From: a virus
Reading direction: 5' to 3' (one strand)
Length of the DNA stretch: 24,241 bases
Virus record (IMG/VR): IMGVR_UViG_3300044643_001093
Location: 1 to 24,241 of that record
A program made the translations under genes and the position numbers. Positions 12,503 through 21,768 of this stretch are shown here, piece after piece (the first letter of the stretch is position 1; each line of letters starts with the position of its first letter). The notes under the pieces are model-generated. The model was not told where the DNA came from. It worked only from the letters and a program-made list of their open reading frames with translations, and did no database searches.

Positions 12503-15500
12503 TTATTTAGTGTAGACCTCAATGGTTTCTGTAACCCACACACCACATTTCCAGTGTTCTGATTGTTGAGATACCAGCAACCAGTCAGGGATCTTAGTGG
12601 GCTGAGTAGCTGGGATCACTATAGTGTGTCCCGAAGGAAATGCCACAGTTATTTTTTCCCTTAAACATTTAGGGATAGACAGTGAAAATAGATTCTTACT
12701 TGTTGATTCTAACGATGATTGGTTACTAGAAGTAGAAGTTGACGCAGAAACTGATGTATTTAATCCTGCTGTCGCAGTCGCAGAACTAGAGACGTTAGAA
12801 CTATTTGAGGTTGAATTAGTATTGGTGTTGGTGGTGGAGTTTGATGTCCCGTTAGATGTGCTCGTAGAGGTACCAGTAGAAGTACCAGTAGAAGTACCGG
12901 TTGACGTACCGGTTGATGTACCAGTAGAAGTGCCGGTAGAAGTTCCAGTTGACGTACCAGTTGAAGTTCCGGTAGAAGTACCGGTAGAAGTTCCGGTAGA
13001 AGTACCAGTTGACGTACCAGTAGAAGTACCAGTAGAAGTACCAGTAGAAGTACCAGTAGAAGTACCAGTAGAAGTTCCGGTTGATGTACCGGTAGATGTA
13101 CCAGTTGACGTACCAGTAGAAGTACCAGTTGACGTACCAGTAGAAGTACCAGTTGACGTACCAGTAGAAGTACCAGTAGAAGTTCCGGTTGATGTACCGG
13201 TAGATGTACCAGTTGACGTACCAGTAGAAGTACCAGTTGACGTACCAGTAGAAGTACCAGTTGACGTACCAGTAGAAGTACCAGTTGACGTACCAGTAGA
13301 AGTACCAGTAGAAGTTCCGGTTGACGTACCAGTAGAAGTACCAGTAGAAGTTCCGGTTGATGTACCGGTAGATGTACCAGTTGACGTACCAGTAGAAGTT
13401 CCGGTTGATGTACCGGTAGAAGTCCCAGTAGAAGTGCCAGTAGAAGTTCCGGTTGACGTACCGGTTGACGTACCGGTAGATGTACCGGTAGATGTACCGG
13501 TAGCTGTACCGGTAGATGTACCGGTAGATGTACCAGTTGACGTACCAGTAGAAGTACCAGTTGACGTACCAGTAGAAGTTCCGGTAGAAGTTCCGGTAGA
13601 AGTACCAGTTGACGTACCAGTAGAAGTACCAGTAGAAGTACCAGTAGAAGTTCCGGTTGATGTACCGGTAGATGTACCAGTTGACGTACCAGTAGAAGTA
13701 CCAGTTGACGTACCAGTAGAAGTACCAGTTGACGTACCAGTAGAAGTACCAGTAGAAGTTCCGGTTGATGTACCAGTTGACGTACCAGCATCAATACCCG
13801 ATACTATTTTCTCATACGTATTTGTTTCTCTGGCTTGCCCACTACCGTTTTTGTTCGTTATTAGTCCAAAACCTTTTCTAGACCCAATATTGGTCCTAGA
13901 AAAATCCGATCCTCTGAAATTTTTATTTGAGGTTGTAGTACCACTTGAAGTGTTGGTACTGGTGTTGGTACTCGTATTAGTACTTGTATTAGTACTGGTG
14001 TTAGTACTCGTGTTGGTACTGGTATTAGTACTCGTGTTGGTACTCGTGTTAGTACTCGTGTTAGTACTGGTATTAGTACTGGTATTAGTACTGGTGTTAG
14101 TACTCGTATTAGTACTCGTATTAGTACTCGTATTAGTACTCGTATTAGTACTTGTGTTAGTACTGGTATTGGTACTGGTATTGGTACTGGTATTAGTACT
14201 GGTATTAGTACTCGTGTTGGTACTGGTGTTAGTACTGGTGTTAGTACTGGTATTAGTACTCGTGTTGGTACTAGTGTTAGTACTGGTATTGGTACTGGTG
14301 TTAGTACTGGTATTGGTACTGGTATTGGTACTGGTGTTAGTACTGGTGTTAGTACTGGTGTTAGTACTGGTGTTAGTACTGGTGTTAGTACTGGTGTTAG
14401 TACTGGTGTTAGTACTGGTGTTAGTACTCGTATTAGTACTCGTATTAGTACTTGTGTTAGTACTGGTATTGGTACTGGTATTAGTACTGGTATTAGTACT
14501 CGTATTAGTACTTGTGTTAGTACTGGTGTTAGTACTGGTATTGGTACTGGTGTTAGTACTGGTATTGGTACTGGTGTTAGTACTCGTGTTAGTACTGGTG
14601 TTGGTACTTGTATTGGTACTGGTGTTAGTACTCGTGTTGGTACTGGTATTAGTACTGGTATTAGTACTGGTATTAGTACTTGTATTGGTACTCGTATTAG
14701 TACTGGTATTGGTACTCGTGTTGGTACTGGTATTAGTACTGGTGCTAGTATTAGTATTAGAGGCTGTTGATGTGGAGTTTGTAACTGTAGTGTTTAACCC
14801 TTTATAAATAGAATTAGATTCATTACTAGAAGTCTGCGACCCAGACTGATTGCCACTGGACGAACTAGAAGAACTAGATGAATTAGAACTTTTACTACTA
14901 GACTTAGAAGTTAAATCATACTCAAAAGAAGCGTTAAAAGTTTCTGTTGCATAGAATGGAGTATACGAATTTAAAGAATTTTCGGGAGGGCCGTACGAAA
15001 AAGATCTAGTGAATTTAGTTTTTAAAGGTGAGTCCAATACCCGCTTCCACTTAGGAACCGCTATAAATCTTTCTGTCCCGATGACCTCAATACTCTCAAG
15101 AACATCCGGCAAATTTTCTCGCCTTAACCCATACCACACTTGCGGTTTAGGTAGGTTGGACAGATATGTTGTATTTTTATAAGAACGCCATTGGTCTTTC
15201 GGTTCTATCTCAACTGATTGTATTTCATCTCCTTTTTTAACTATACCGGTTTTATCACTATAGGGTAGTGATACAACTTCACGGTTAAAATATACCGGCA
15301 AACCGTATCTCGGGTCTGTCTGCACACCGTTTAGTGTCGGATATACCACGTTACCAGCCGTATTGGGCGGTACTTCTATGGTGGTTTTAACGCTTTGACC
15401 GTTACCTAACGGTGTAACTGAACTTTCAATAACACCAAAACCGGAGTCCACGTGAGTGCCGTCTTCAACAAGAGATTCCTTCCGTTTGGCAATAACTCCG

Positions 15501-16267
15501 CCGTAGTCGTTAACAATAAGTTCTCCTTCCGGTAGGACAACTGGCAAGTCTGGCTCAGTCCTTGATGTGGTCTTAACTACCTTTACATTAGGGTTGAGCT
15601 GGTCTTCCGAAGAAACTAAATCGTTACCAGCAAGTACTGGCAAAGTGGCATAGCCTTCTTTGATTTCTTCAGTAGTAACATTAGGAATAGACTCCCGAAA
15701 CTTATCAGGGATTAGATCCGGTTTCTGTGCGGAGTAGCTAATCTTTGTCTTGAGGAACTCGTCCTCGACGTACGTACGCTCTTCGATAACGTAGAGCGAG
15801 TCAAATTCCGGTTCACTTTTAGCCTGCTTCTTGTCGAAGAAAATGTAGTTGACGCCCTCAAAGGTACCTTCCGGCACGTCTGGCATTAGTGTTTTAAAAG
15901 CAGGAAAGTCTGGATCGAAGTCAGACCTCGGCGTGAGGTAGGTCCTAATAACAACACGCAGCTCCCGCCCTCCGGCGTTGCCAATAATGTTACGGTAGCC
16001 GAACGCGAAGTTATAGCGGTCCTGTTCCTCTCTGTCCGCAGCGTAAAAGAACTCGAAGATACCATCGCGCTCGATGTCTACTGGCTTGACGAAGACCAGC
16101 TTGTGGTGGGGCCACTTAACGGAATCAGGATGCGGGGTACCGTATGCAGGAATCTCGGAGCGGGTGCAATCCTTTACTTGACTGAATAATACGTCACCAC
16201 TATCCGGCGTGGGGTAAACCCGACGGTCTTGCCTATAGGGTGCTTGAGGTAATTGAGATACGGGCAT
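12503..16267 (-). CDS. giant low-complexity fibre-like protein with TSTN and GTST arrays (1254 aa)
   Basis: This 1254-residue protein has a non-repetitive N-terminal region (1-450) with mixed alpha/beta texture, probably its attachment to the virion. A polyserine stretch follows (about 455-485), then a perfect Thr-Ser-Thr-Asn array (about 504-774), a unique 50-residue basic linker (SSGTTTSNKNFRGSDFSRTN onward), a Gly-Thr-Ser-Thr array (about 826-1136), an Asn/Ser-rich stretch and a globular C-terminus of about 80 residues with two cysteines (CLREKITVAFPSGHTIVIP; WKCGVWVTETIEVY). The arrays would form long extended stalks that could be heavily O-glycosylated or stack as a narrow beta structure; both are conjecture. 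The ATG at 16267 lies 11 bases after the fibre stop, without a Shine-Dalgarno sequence. GC is about 50% in the 5' part and about 40% further on. I do not recognise the family. Confidence 0.7.
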   Translation of the reverse strand: MPVSQLPQAPYRQDRRVYPTPDSGDVLFSQVKDCTRSEIPAYGTPHPDSVKWPHHKLVFVKPVDIERDGIFEFFYAADREEQDRYNFAFGYRNIIGNAGGRELRVVIRTYLTPRSDFDPDFPAFKTLMPDVPEGTFEGVNYIFFDKKQAKSEPEFDSLYVIEERTYVEDEFLKTKISYSAQKPDLIPDKFRESIPNVTTEEIKEGYATLPVLAGNDLVSSEDQLNPNVKVVKTTSRTEPDLPVVLPEGELIVNDYGGVIAKRKESLVEDGTHVDSGFGVIESSVTPLGNGQSVKTTIEVPPNTAGNVVYPTLNGVQTDPRYGLPVYFNREVVSLPYSDKTGIVKKGDEIQSVEIEPKDQWRSYKNTTYLSNLPKPQVWYGLRRENLPDVLESIEVIGTERFIAVPKWKRVLDSPLKTKFTRSFSYGPPENSLNSYTPFYATETFNASFEYDLTSKSSSKSSNSSSSSSSSSGNQSGSQTSSNESNSIYKGLNTTVTNSTSTASNTNTSTSTNTSTNTSTNTSTNTSTNTSTNTSTNTSTNTSTNTSTNTSTNTSTNTSTNTSTNTSTNTSTNTSTNTSTNTSTNTSTNTSTNTSTNTSTNTSTNTSTNTSTNTSTNTSTNTSTNTSTNTSTNTSTNTSTNTSTNTSTNTSTNTSTNTSTNTSTNTSTNTSTNTSTNTSTNTSTNTSTNTSTNTSTNTSTNTSTNTSTNTSTNTSTNTSTNTSTNTSTNTSTNTSTNTSTNTSTNTSTNTSTNTSTNTSTNTSTNTSTNTSTNTSSGTTTSNKNFRGSDFSRTNIGSRKGFGLITNKNGSGQARETNTYEKIVSGIDAGTSTGTSTGTSTGTSTGTSTGTSTGTSTGTSTGTSTGTSTGTSTGTSTGTSTGTSTGTSTGTSTGTSTGTSTGTSTGTSTGTSTGTSTGTSTGTATGTSTGTSTGTSTGTSTGTSTGTSTGTSTGTSTGTSTGTSTGTSTGTSTGTSTGTSTGTSTGTSTGTSTGTSTGTSTGTSTGTSTGTSTGTSTGTSTGTSTGTSTGTSTGTSTGTSTGTSTGTSTGTSTGTSTGTSTGTSTGTSTGTSTGTSTGTSTGTSTGTSTGTSTGTSTGTSTGTSTGTSTGTSTGTSTGTSTGTSTGTSTGTSTGTSTSTSNGTSNSTTNTNTNSTSNSSNVSSSATATAGLNTSVSASTSTSSNQSSLESTSKNLFSLSIPKCLREKITVAFPSGHTIVIPATQPTKIPDWLLVSQQSEHWKCGVWVTETIEVYTK
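12858..13787 (-). repeat. 12-bp tandem array encoding (Gly-Thr-Ser-Thr)n, about 77 units
   Basis: The coding-strand unit is GG(T/A) AC(T/G/A) TC(T/A) AC(T/C), with all four third positions varying and the protein staying GTST, apart from one GTAT unit at about 13501. Larger blocks are themselves repeated: a 108-bp stretch at 13074-13181 recurs identically at 13650-13757. The unit count is my estimate from the tract length. Confidence 0.9.
13946..14750 (-). repeat. 12-bp tandem array encoding (Thr-Ser-Thr-Asn)n, about 67 units
   Basis: The coding-strand unit is AC(C/G/A) AGT AC(T/C) AA(C/T). The serine codon is always AGT, while the other three third positions vary, and I see no amino-acid change through the body of the array. 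It is separated from the GTST array by about 150 bases of unique sequence. The unit count is my estimate from the tract length. Confidence 0.9.
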
Positions 16268-16278
16268 ATTTTAATGGT

Positions 16279-19200
16279 CTATCCTAAGAATTTGATTTCT
16301 CCGTAGTTGGAAACAATTGGGGCGTCTGATCCAGCGGCATTAGTTGCATAAAGGTTAAGGCCCATCCCTTCAAGATTATTGACTGTAATACTTTTAGAGG
16401 TTACTTCGATGGTTTCTTTACCGTTACCATCCGTACAATTAATTGTGGTTTCAAACTTAAACATTGCGGAAGATGTTTTCGATATTTTTACCGACAATTT
16501 GGTTGTTGTACTTAAGTCTGAAACTACAGTAAACATAGAATCTAGTAGGCTAACACCACCAAATGTGATATTATAAAATTGCGAGAGCGGCGAAGTAGTT
16601 GCCTTACGTGTCGTTGTAAATTGTATGTTAACTGACTTCAACAGCGATACCAATGATGAAGTTGGTATTGGTATCCCATGTAACAAAATCTCACTAGTGC
16701 TCGACCCTGTAGTTGTTTCATTAGGGTTAAACGTAGGGTTGGGGGCTTCATCAGAAACTTCAGTAAGGTAAGACAATTCTGTTGGAGCACCAACGACGTT
16801 AATTGGTAATGTTACATATGTCGTTCCTTTAAAGTTAAATTTATACTCATCAGGAAGAACTAATACGATATCAACGTAATCAACTTTAATTTTTGACGTG
16901 TACGACCCAGCTCTATTAGGGGTTCCGTATAACCTACCAGTAGTTGGAATCTCTTCGTCGATTTGCAAACCCGAAGGGAGTGATTTGCTAGACAAAAATA
17001 AACGGTTTGTGAATGTTTGTATTGTGTCTTTTAGAAGTTTTACTGGGCGACTTATGTTTCCGACCATTCCGCCGCTGGCAATTGGCCCCAAATGACCACT
17101 ATTATCATGCCCCCAAACGTATATGTTTCCATCATCTGTTACAGCGTATGAACTGTACTCTCCGGCAGCTATATCTACAACTTTTAAATCTCTAGGAATA
17201 CCGTTAACACCTCTTACAACACTACGTGGGCGTGTTAGCTCGCTAACTCCAACACCCACACCTAGCACACCACTAGTGTTAATCCCATAGCTTGCTAATG
17301 AACCATCGGTACACAGCACTAACGTATGATTTCTACCGGTTGCTATTTTTTTAACTGTTTTACCCAATAAAAACCCACGACTCAATAGGTCTTTAGGTCC
17401 AATTAGCATCTCATGCGTGTCATCACTATAGTACGCCAAAAGAACATTTTGCGCCGTAGACGCTATGATATCTACTATAGGAGCGCTTCTAGGGTTAGGC
17501 AACAAAGTCCAATTAATGGAACAATTTAATTTATATTGCGAAAGGGTAGAAGGCGGTAAATGTGGTTGCGAAATTACCACAACACCATTTGAATTAGATA
17601 TTTGTGGCGGCGGTAATTCTAGCGGCCCTATTGATTCCGACTGGATTGAAAAAATAATTGGGCTTTGTGGGATAGTAAAATCAGAAGACACAGATATATC
17701 GGTCTGCGGTATTTCTATACGCCAAGTACTTTGCCCCGAAATTGTGGGCATAAAAAATTTAGTGTTTGGGGGTAGAAATCCTGCAAATATAGAACTAAAA
17801 GTAATTAGTGGTGCGTCGTATGGTAGTTCAAACATCCCTGTTTCTGTGTCACCACTCTTCACACGAACAAGTTTATAGCCTGATAACAAGGTCGGGTCAA
17901 CATAAACAAGCATACTTTTAGTACCACCAATACCACCAAAAGTTATTACTTGGGATTGTTGTTCTGTGTTAGTTATTTTATTAATACCAATTTGTCCATT
18001 CCCACCAAAAGATTCCAATGAATAATAGAAAAGATCACCAGTTTTATTGGGTATAAATAAAGTAGAGTCAAAAGATGGTCGTTCTATGATAGCTATTTGA
18101 GAAGTCGTATTGTTTGTAATTTTATACAATATACGCTGATCAGCAATTTTCCTACCTCGTGTTGTTCTAATGTTTGTTGTGGTATATAAGCTACCTAAAT
18201 GATCAGACCATATGTCAGAAGCATATATATTAATTGGTGTTATTTGTTTTAGTTGAGATATCCTTTCAACCCTACCTAACGAATCAAAAGTTATGTTTTG
18301 ACTTATATTACCACTAGGTTTTTCAGCTTCGTTAACTACAATAACATCTCCATTAGAATCTAACGCAACCGATCTAGGTCTAAATTGAGCACTATTTACT
18401 GTAGTATGTGGTTGTTTAATTACTACAACATTACCTGTTTGAGACACACTAGCGTTTGGTAGTACCGATGGCGATATAGAGTCATCAATATACTTAAACT
18501 CAAAAGCACTTTTAGATAGGTTAAGATCAGAGGCTAGTACTTCAGTTTCAGTAGGGAATTGAATTTGCCAAGTCTCTTGGTTAGCGACTGACGGTCTAGA
18601 GTACTGCGTACCTTGAGGGAGGAATCCCGAAAACACAGCGGTAATATCACTCACTGACGCATTATACGGTACAAGAAAATTCTGAGTTTCGGTGCTTGGG
18701 TTCGCATTAACCATTTTATACCTGCTCAGTACGCCAGTGTTTACAGAACAGCGTATTCCTCCACTATACGCAGCACTTAAGGCTAATTCCACAGACCTAA
18801 TTCCAGTTTCTGATAGGCTAGATATACCCCAATCAGGTATTGTGCCTTTCAGCGTGGTCAGAGTCCAAACTAAAATCTTCCCTCCCCTAAAATTTAATTT
18901 AATATACGGAAACTTATAATCGCCTTTTACTGGCAAATCAGTAAATATATCAGATATAGCAGTATTATTATTTACTATTTTACCTACTCTGATTTTGAAG
19001 TCAGAAGGGTTTGTATGATCTGCGCTAGGTCTATAAGTTTTTGTAGTATATAAATTACCTGAATAATCAGACCATACCGCCGCAGCATACAGATTAGTTG
19101 GAGTAACTTGTTGCGTTTGAGATACCCTCTCAATCCTACTCATGTTTATACCATATGCATCAACGTACTCTGAATTATTATTTTGTATTGCATAGTTAGT

Positions 19201-21750
19201 TATAAAAACATTACCATTAGTCCCAATAGCAACCGACGTGGGTTTACATGTAGGAGTACCAGCATAAAAAACCGAAACAACTCCGTTACTATTTATTTTT
19301 TTTACATTAAATGGTCCAGCTACACTACTGTTATTAAGCGGTACCCCCCTATAAGGAACCTCACACGCGTAAATATTCCCACTAGAGTCAATTACTGGAG
19401 ATACTATAGATTGATCAGTGCCCCAGTTAGCGTGGAGAGAAACGGTTCCTGTAGATGTTACTTTATAAACAGAGACATCTTGCAAAAGATAATAAACACC
19501 AGATCTTACAAGAATACTAGAAATGTTTGAAAAAGGTACTTCAAAAGGTTCAGTTACTTCGGACCATACCGAACCGTTGTATTTATAAATAATATAAGAA
19601 TAAAGTATTTGGTTTACTGCGTTTGTAAGTCGCTCATATTCAAAGTTAGCTTCTTTAAGATCCGCTTTTTTTACTCTTAATTCGTCTTGTAATCCATTAG
19701 CTTGTTGCCTTTTTTCCCTTACTAGCTCAACAAGAGACGAGCTGGGGTTATAGTAACCATAATAATCACTATACTCTTCTATTTTTTGATAAAGGGCATT
19801 AAGATCGTTCTCTATTAAAGAAATCTGGCTTGTAAGTTGGGTTTTAACAGCGTTTATTTGTGAAATCTCATTTTGATTTCTTTCAAGTTTTGCTGCGTAA
19901 GCTGCTTGTGAAAGCTGTACCGTCTGTTCCTTGCCTTTAAACAAAACATAAATACAATCTGGATCGTCTGGGGTGGTTGTATAAATCTCTGTTGCTTTAA
20001 ATTCTCCTTTATTAGATACCGGAGAGGGAATAGAAAACTTTTTCCCAAACAAAGGAGCACCCGAAAAATTACGAACTACTTTATTATAATTATCAGAATC
20101 AACTAAATAACCATCAGTATCGCTTGTAAGTTCAATAGTATTACCATACATACCATTACGGAAGGCTGAAGTAAATGGTACCTGTGCGTAATTACCAACC
20201 GTTTTTTTAACGTTAACTTGTATACTACCCGCAGTAGGCACTGCGGTTTGGGTTGAGTTTGTTTGTTTATGGAAGGTCGTAACCACACCGCTAGGTGAAA
20301 TTTTTCTAACGGAGTACTCACCAGCCGTTGTCGCATTACCTACGGCTACACGACTGTCGCATACATAAATATTATTGCTAGAATCAATTACCGGAGTACC
20401 TACAAAACGTCCAAACCTAGCAGCAGTTCCCGTTGCATCCACATAACCGTACTGATTTGATGCTCCTGCAAAAACAGAAACAACCCCAGCTGATGTTATT
20501 TTGTAAATTAAATTACGAACAAAAATATAAAAATTATTATTAGTATCTTTAATAATACGAGTTTCTTCATTAATTTGAGACCCTACTATAACGAAAATAC
20601 CAGTAACTTCAGCCCAACCACCATTAGCATACTTGTAAATATTAAGAGTCGAATAACTAGAGTTATCTCTAAATAAAACGTAAAGACCGGTTGAATCAGC
20701 AGTAAATAGCGGAGTATTTACAAAAGAACTAGTTGGTTTAACACCACTATATGGTAAATCAATTGTAAAAGATTTACCATACACAGCAGTATTATTGCTG
20801 CGAAAAACTTGATTAGTTGTTTTATTAACTAAATAGGAATCTTTATCGCTGTTAATTATGACACTATCACCATAAGGTCCTACGCGTATAGCGTCGGTAA
20901 CAGGAAATTCTTCTAGTTCTTGTGTTTGTTTTGTAACTTTTATTTCTATCGAACCACTTGTAGGTATTACTCCGGCAACTGGAATAGTGTACGGCTCAGT
21001 GCCTGTACTTAAAGTAACTGTGGCAGCGGTACCGTCAGTAAAAAGAACGCCATAATCTATTTTACTAGAACTATGAGTCCGTGATTGAGTAGTGCTACCC
21101 TTATAGCCGACACCAATTTGTTTGATTTTAGAGATAGTCTTACCCGAAATAATAGAACTATTGTCCTCATTTTTTAGTAGCGTAAACGAAGTATCTTGTG
21201 CGGCTACTAATGGTCTCACTAATGCCGATTGGAAATTACTGCTAGTAGTAATATTAGACTTATCGTCAGAAATATTAACAGATACATTAAGCGCATGTGC
21301 ATCGGCAGACCAAGGACCTTTACCACGAAAATAATCATTATAATAAGTAAGATCAACAATCCAGTTTTTGTAGTTATCAGGCGTTGTTGCATAAAACAAA
21401 TTAGGATCAGAATAATAGTCACCGTCAGCTATTACATTATATACATCTGAGGTATAAGGTGAAGAGTCTTGAAAAAACCTCCCCCATCTGCCTATAGTTC
21501 CATCGGAGCTAAGAACACGCGCATAACCACTAGGGTGTGTGCTGACTTTTACAATCTTCTCACCGGTAAGAGATGTACCCTCCGTCTCTGTGTCGTACTC
21601 CTCCGAAATATTAGTTGTGATTGTACTGCCGTTAACGTCTTTTATCTGAAAAATATCGAATAAATCAATAGTAGTTGGTTGGTCTTTGTAAACAGTAAGC
21701 CCTTCGCTGATGCTGCTATCTAGCTCTACGGTAATTGTATCTTTTGGCAT
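16279..21750 (-). CDS. giant modular tail fibre/adhesin with RCC1- and NHL-like segments (1823 aa)
   Basis: This 1823-residue protein has no cleavable signal peptide. Segments in order are: an N-terminal RCC1-like stretch (about 70-90, VLSSDGTIGRWGRF); two related modules (about 260-505 and 500-810) with NHL-like repeats (SAGVVSVFAGASNQYGYVDA, TPVIDSSNNIYVC), the second interrupted by a coiled coil (about 608-720); two further related modules (about 870-1115 and 1160-1400); an RCC1-like propeller piece (about 1440-1570, GRNHTLVLCTDGSLASYG and DDGNIYVWGHDNSGHLG); an Ig-like He_PIG-type segment (about 1600-1630, LPSGLQIDEEIPTTGRLYGT); and a beta-rich end. NHL and RCC1 repeats normally build beta-propellers, so this is probably a receptor- or polymer-binding fibre. 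The gene is strongly AT-rich (18 of 60 bases G+C in one hand-counted sample). It could be a minor virion adhesin rather than the main fibre. Confidence 0.75.
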   Translation of the reverse strand: MPKDTITVELDSSISEGLTVYKDQPTTIDLFDIFQIKDVNGSTITTNISEEYDTETEGTSLTGEKIVKVSTHPSGYARVLSSDGTIGRWGRFFQDSSPYTSDVYNVIADGDYYSDPNLFYATTPDNYKNWIVDLTYYNDYFRGKGPWSADAHALNVSVNISDDKSNITTSSNFQSALVRPLVAAQDTSFTLLKNEDNSSIISGKTISKIKQIGVGYKGSTTQSRTHSSSKIDYGVLFTDGTAATVTLSTGTEPYTIPVAGVIPTSGSIEIKVTKQTQELEEFPVTDAIRVGPYGDSVIINSDKDSYLVNKTTNQVFRSNNTAVYGKSFTIDLPYSGVKPTSSFVNTPLFTADSTGLYVLFRDNSSYSTLNIYKYANGGWAEVTGIFVIVGSQINEETRIIKDTNNNFYIFVRNLIYKITSAGVVSVFAGASNQYGYVDATGTAARFGRFVGTPVIDSSNNIYVCDSRVAVGNATTAGEYSVRKISPSGVVTTFHKQTNSTQTAVPTAGSIQVNVKKTVGNYAQVPFTSAFRNGMYGNTIELTSDTDGYLVDSDNYNKVVRNFSGAPLFGKKFSIPSPVSNKGEFKATEIYTTTPDDPDCIYVLFKGKEQTVQLSQAAYAAKLERNQNEISQINAVKTQLTSQISLIENDLNALYQKIEEYSDYYGYYNPSSSLVELVREKRQQANGLQDELRVKKADLKEANFEYERLTNAVNQILYSYIIYKYNGSVWSEVTEPFEVPFSNISSILVRSGVYYLLQDVSVYKVTSTGTVSLHANWGTDQSIVSPVIDSSGNIYACEVPYRGVPLNNSSVAGPFNVKKINSNGVVSVFYAGTPTCKPTSVAIGTNGNVFITNYAIQNNNSEYVDAYGINMSRIERVSQTQQVTPTNLYAAAVWSDYSGNLYTTKTYRPSADHTNPSDFKIRVGKIVNNNTAISDIFTDLPVKGDYKFPYIKLNFRGGKILVWTLTTLKGTIPDWGISSLSETGIRSVELALSAAYSGGIRCSVNTGVLSRYKMVNANPSTETQNFLVPYNASVSDITAVFSGFLPQGTQYSRPSVANQETWQIQFPTETEVLASDLNLSKSAFEFKYIDDSISPSVLPNASVSQTGNVVVIKQPHTTVNSAQFRPRSVALDSNGDVIVVNEAEKPSGNISQNITFDSLGRVERISQLKQITPINIYASDIWSDHLGSLYTTTNIRTTRGRKIADQRILYKITNNTTSQIAIIERPSFDSTLFIPNKTGDLFYYSLESFGGNGQIGINKITNTEQQSQVITFGGIGGTKSMLVYVDPTLLSGYKLVRVKSGDTETGMFELPYDAPLITFSSIFAGFLPPNTKFFMPTISGQSTWRIEIPQTDISVSSDFTIPQSPIIFSIQSESIGPLELPPPQISNSNGVVVISQPHLPPSTLSQYKLNCSINWTLLPNPRSAPIVDIIASTAQNVLLAYYSDDTHEMLIGPKDLLSRGFLLGKTVKKIATGRNHTLVLCTDGSLASYGINTSGVLGVGVGVSELTRPRSVVRGVNGIPRDLKVVDIAAGEYSSYAVTDDGNIYVWGHDNSGHLGPIASGGMVGNISRPVKLLKDTIQTFTNRLFLSSKSLPSGLQIDEEIPTTGRLYGTPNRAGSYTSKIKVDYVDIVLVLPDEYKFNFKGTTYVTLPINVVGAPTELSYLTEVSDEAPNPTFNPNETTTGSSTSEILLHGIPIPTSSLVSLLKSVNIQFTTTRKATTSPLSQFYNITFGGVSLLDSMFTVVSDLSTTTKLSVKISKTSSAMFKFETTINCTDGNGKETIEVTSKSITVNNLEGMGLNLYATNAAGSDAPIVSNYGEIKFLG

Positions 21751-21768
21751 ATAATCTATAGTTTAAAA

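Noticed and set aside
12760-13794. 344-residue minus-strand frame of Leu/Val/Arg/Gln repeats in another frame of the GTST array
   Set aside because: This is another stop-free shadow of the same 12-bp repeat. The frame used by the 1254-residue protein has real domains on both sides; this one does not.
12624-14807. 727-residue plus-strand open frame opposite the repeat arrays (Val-Pro-Val-Glu and Leu-Val runs)
   Set aside because: It is a by-product of the 12-bp repeats. No unit contains a stop in this frame, and the sense wobble base faces the third base of the antisense codon, so silent changes stay silent in both. There is no globular sequence outside the arrays and no start signal.
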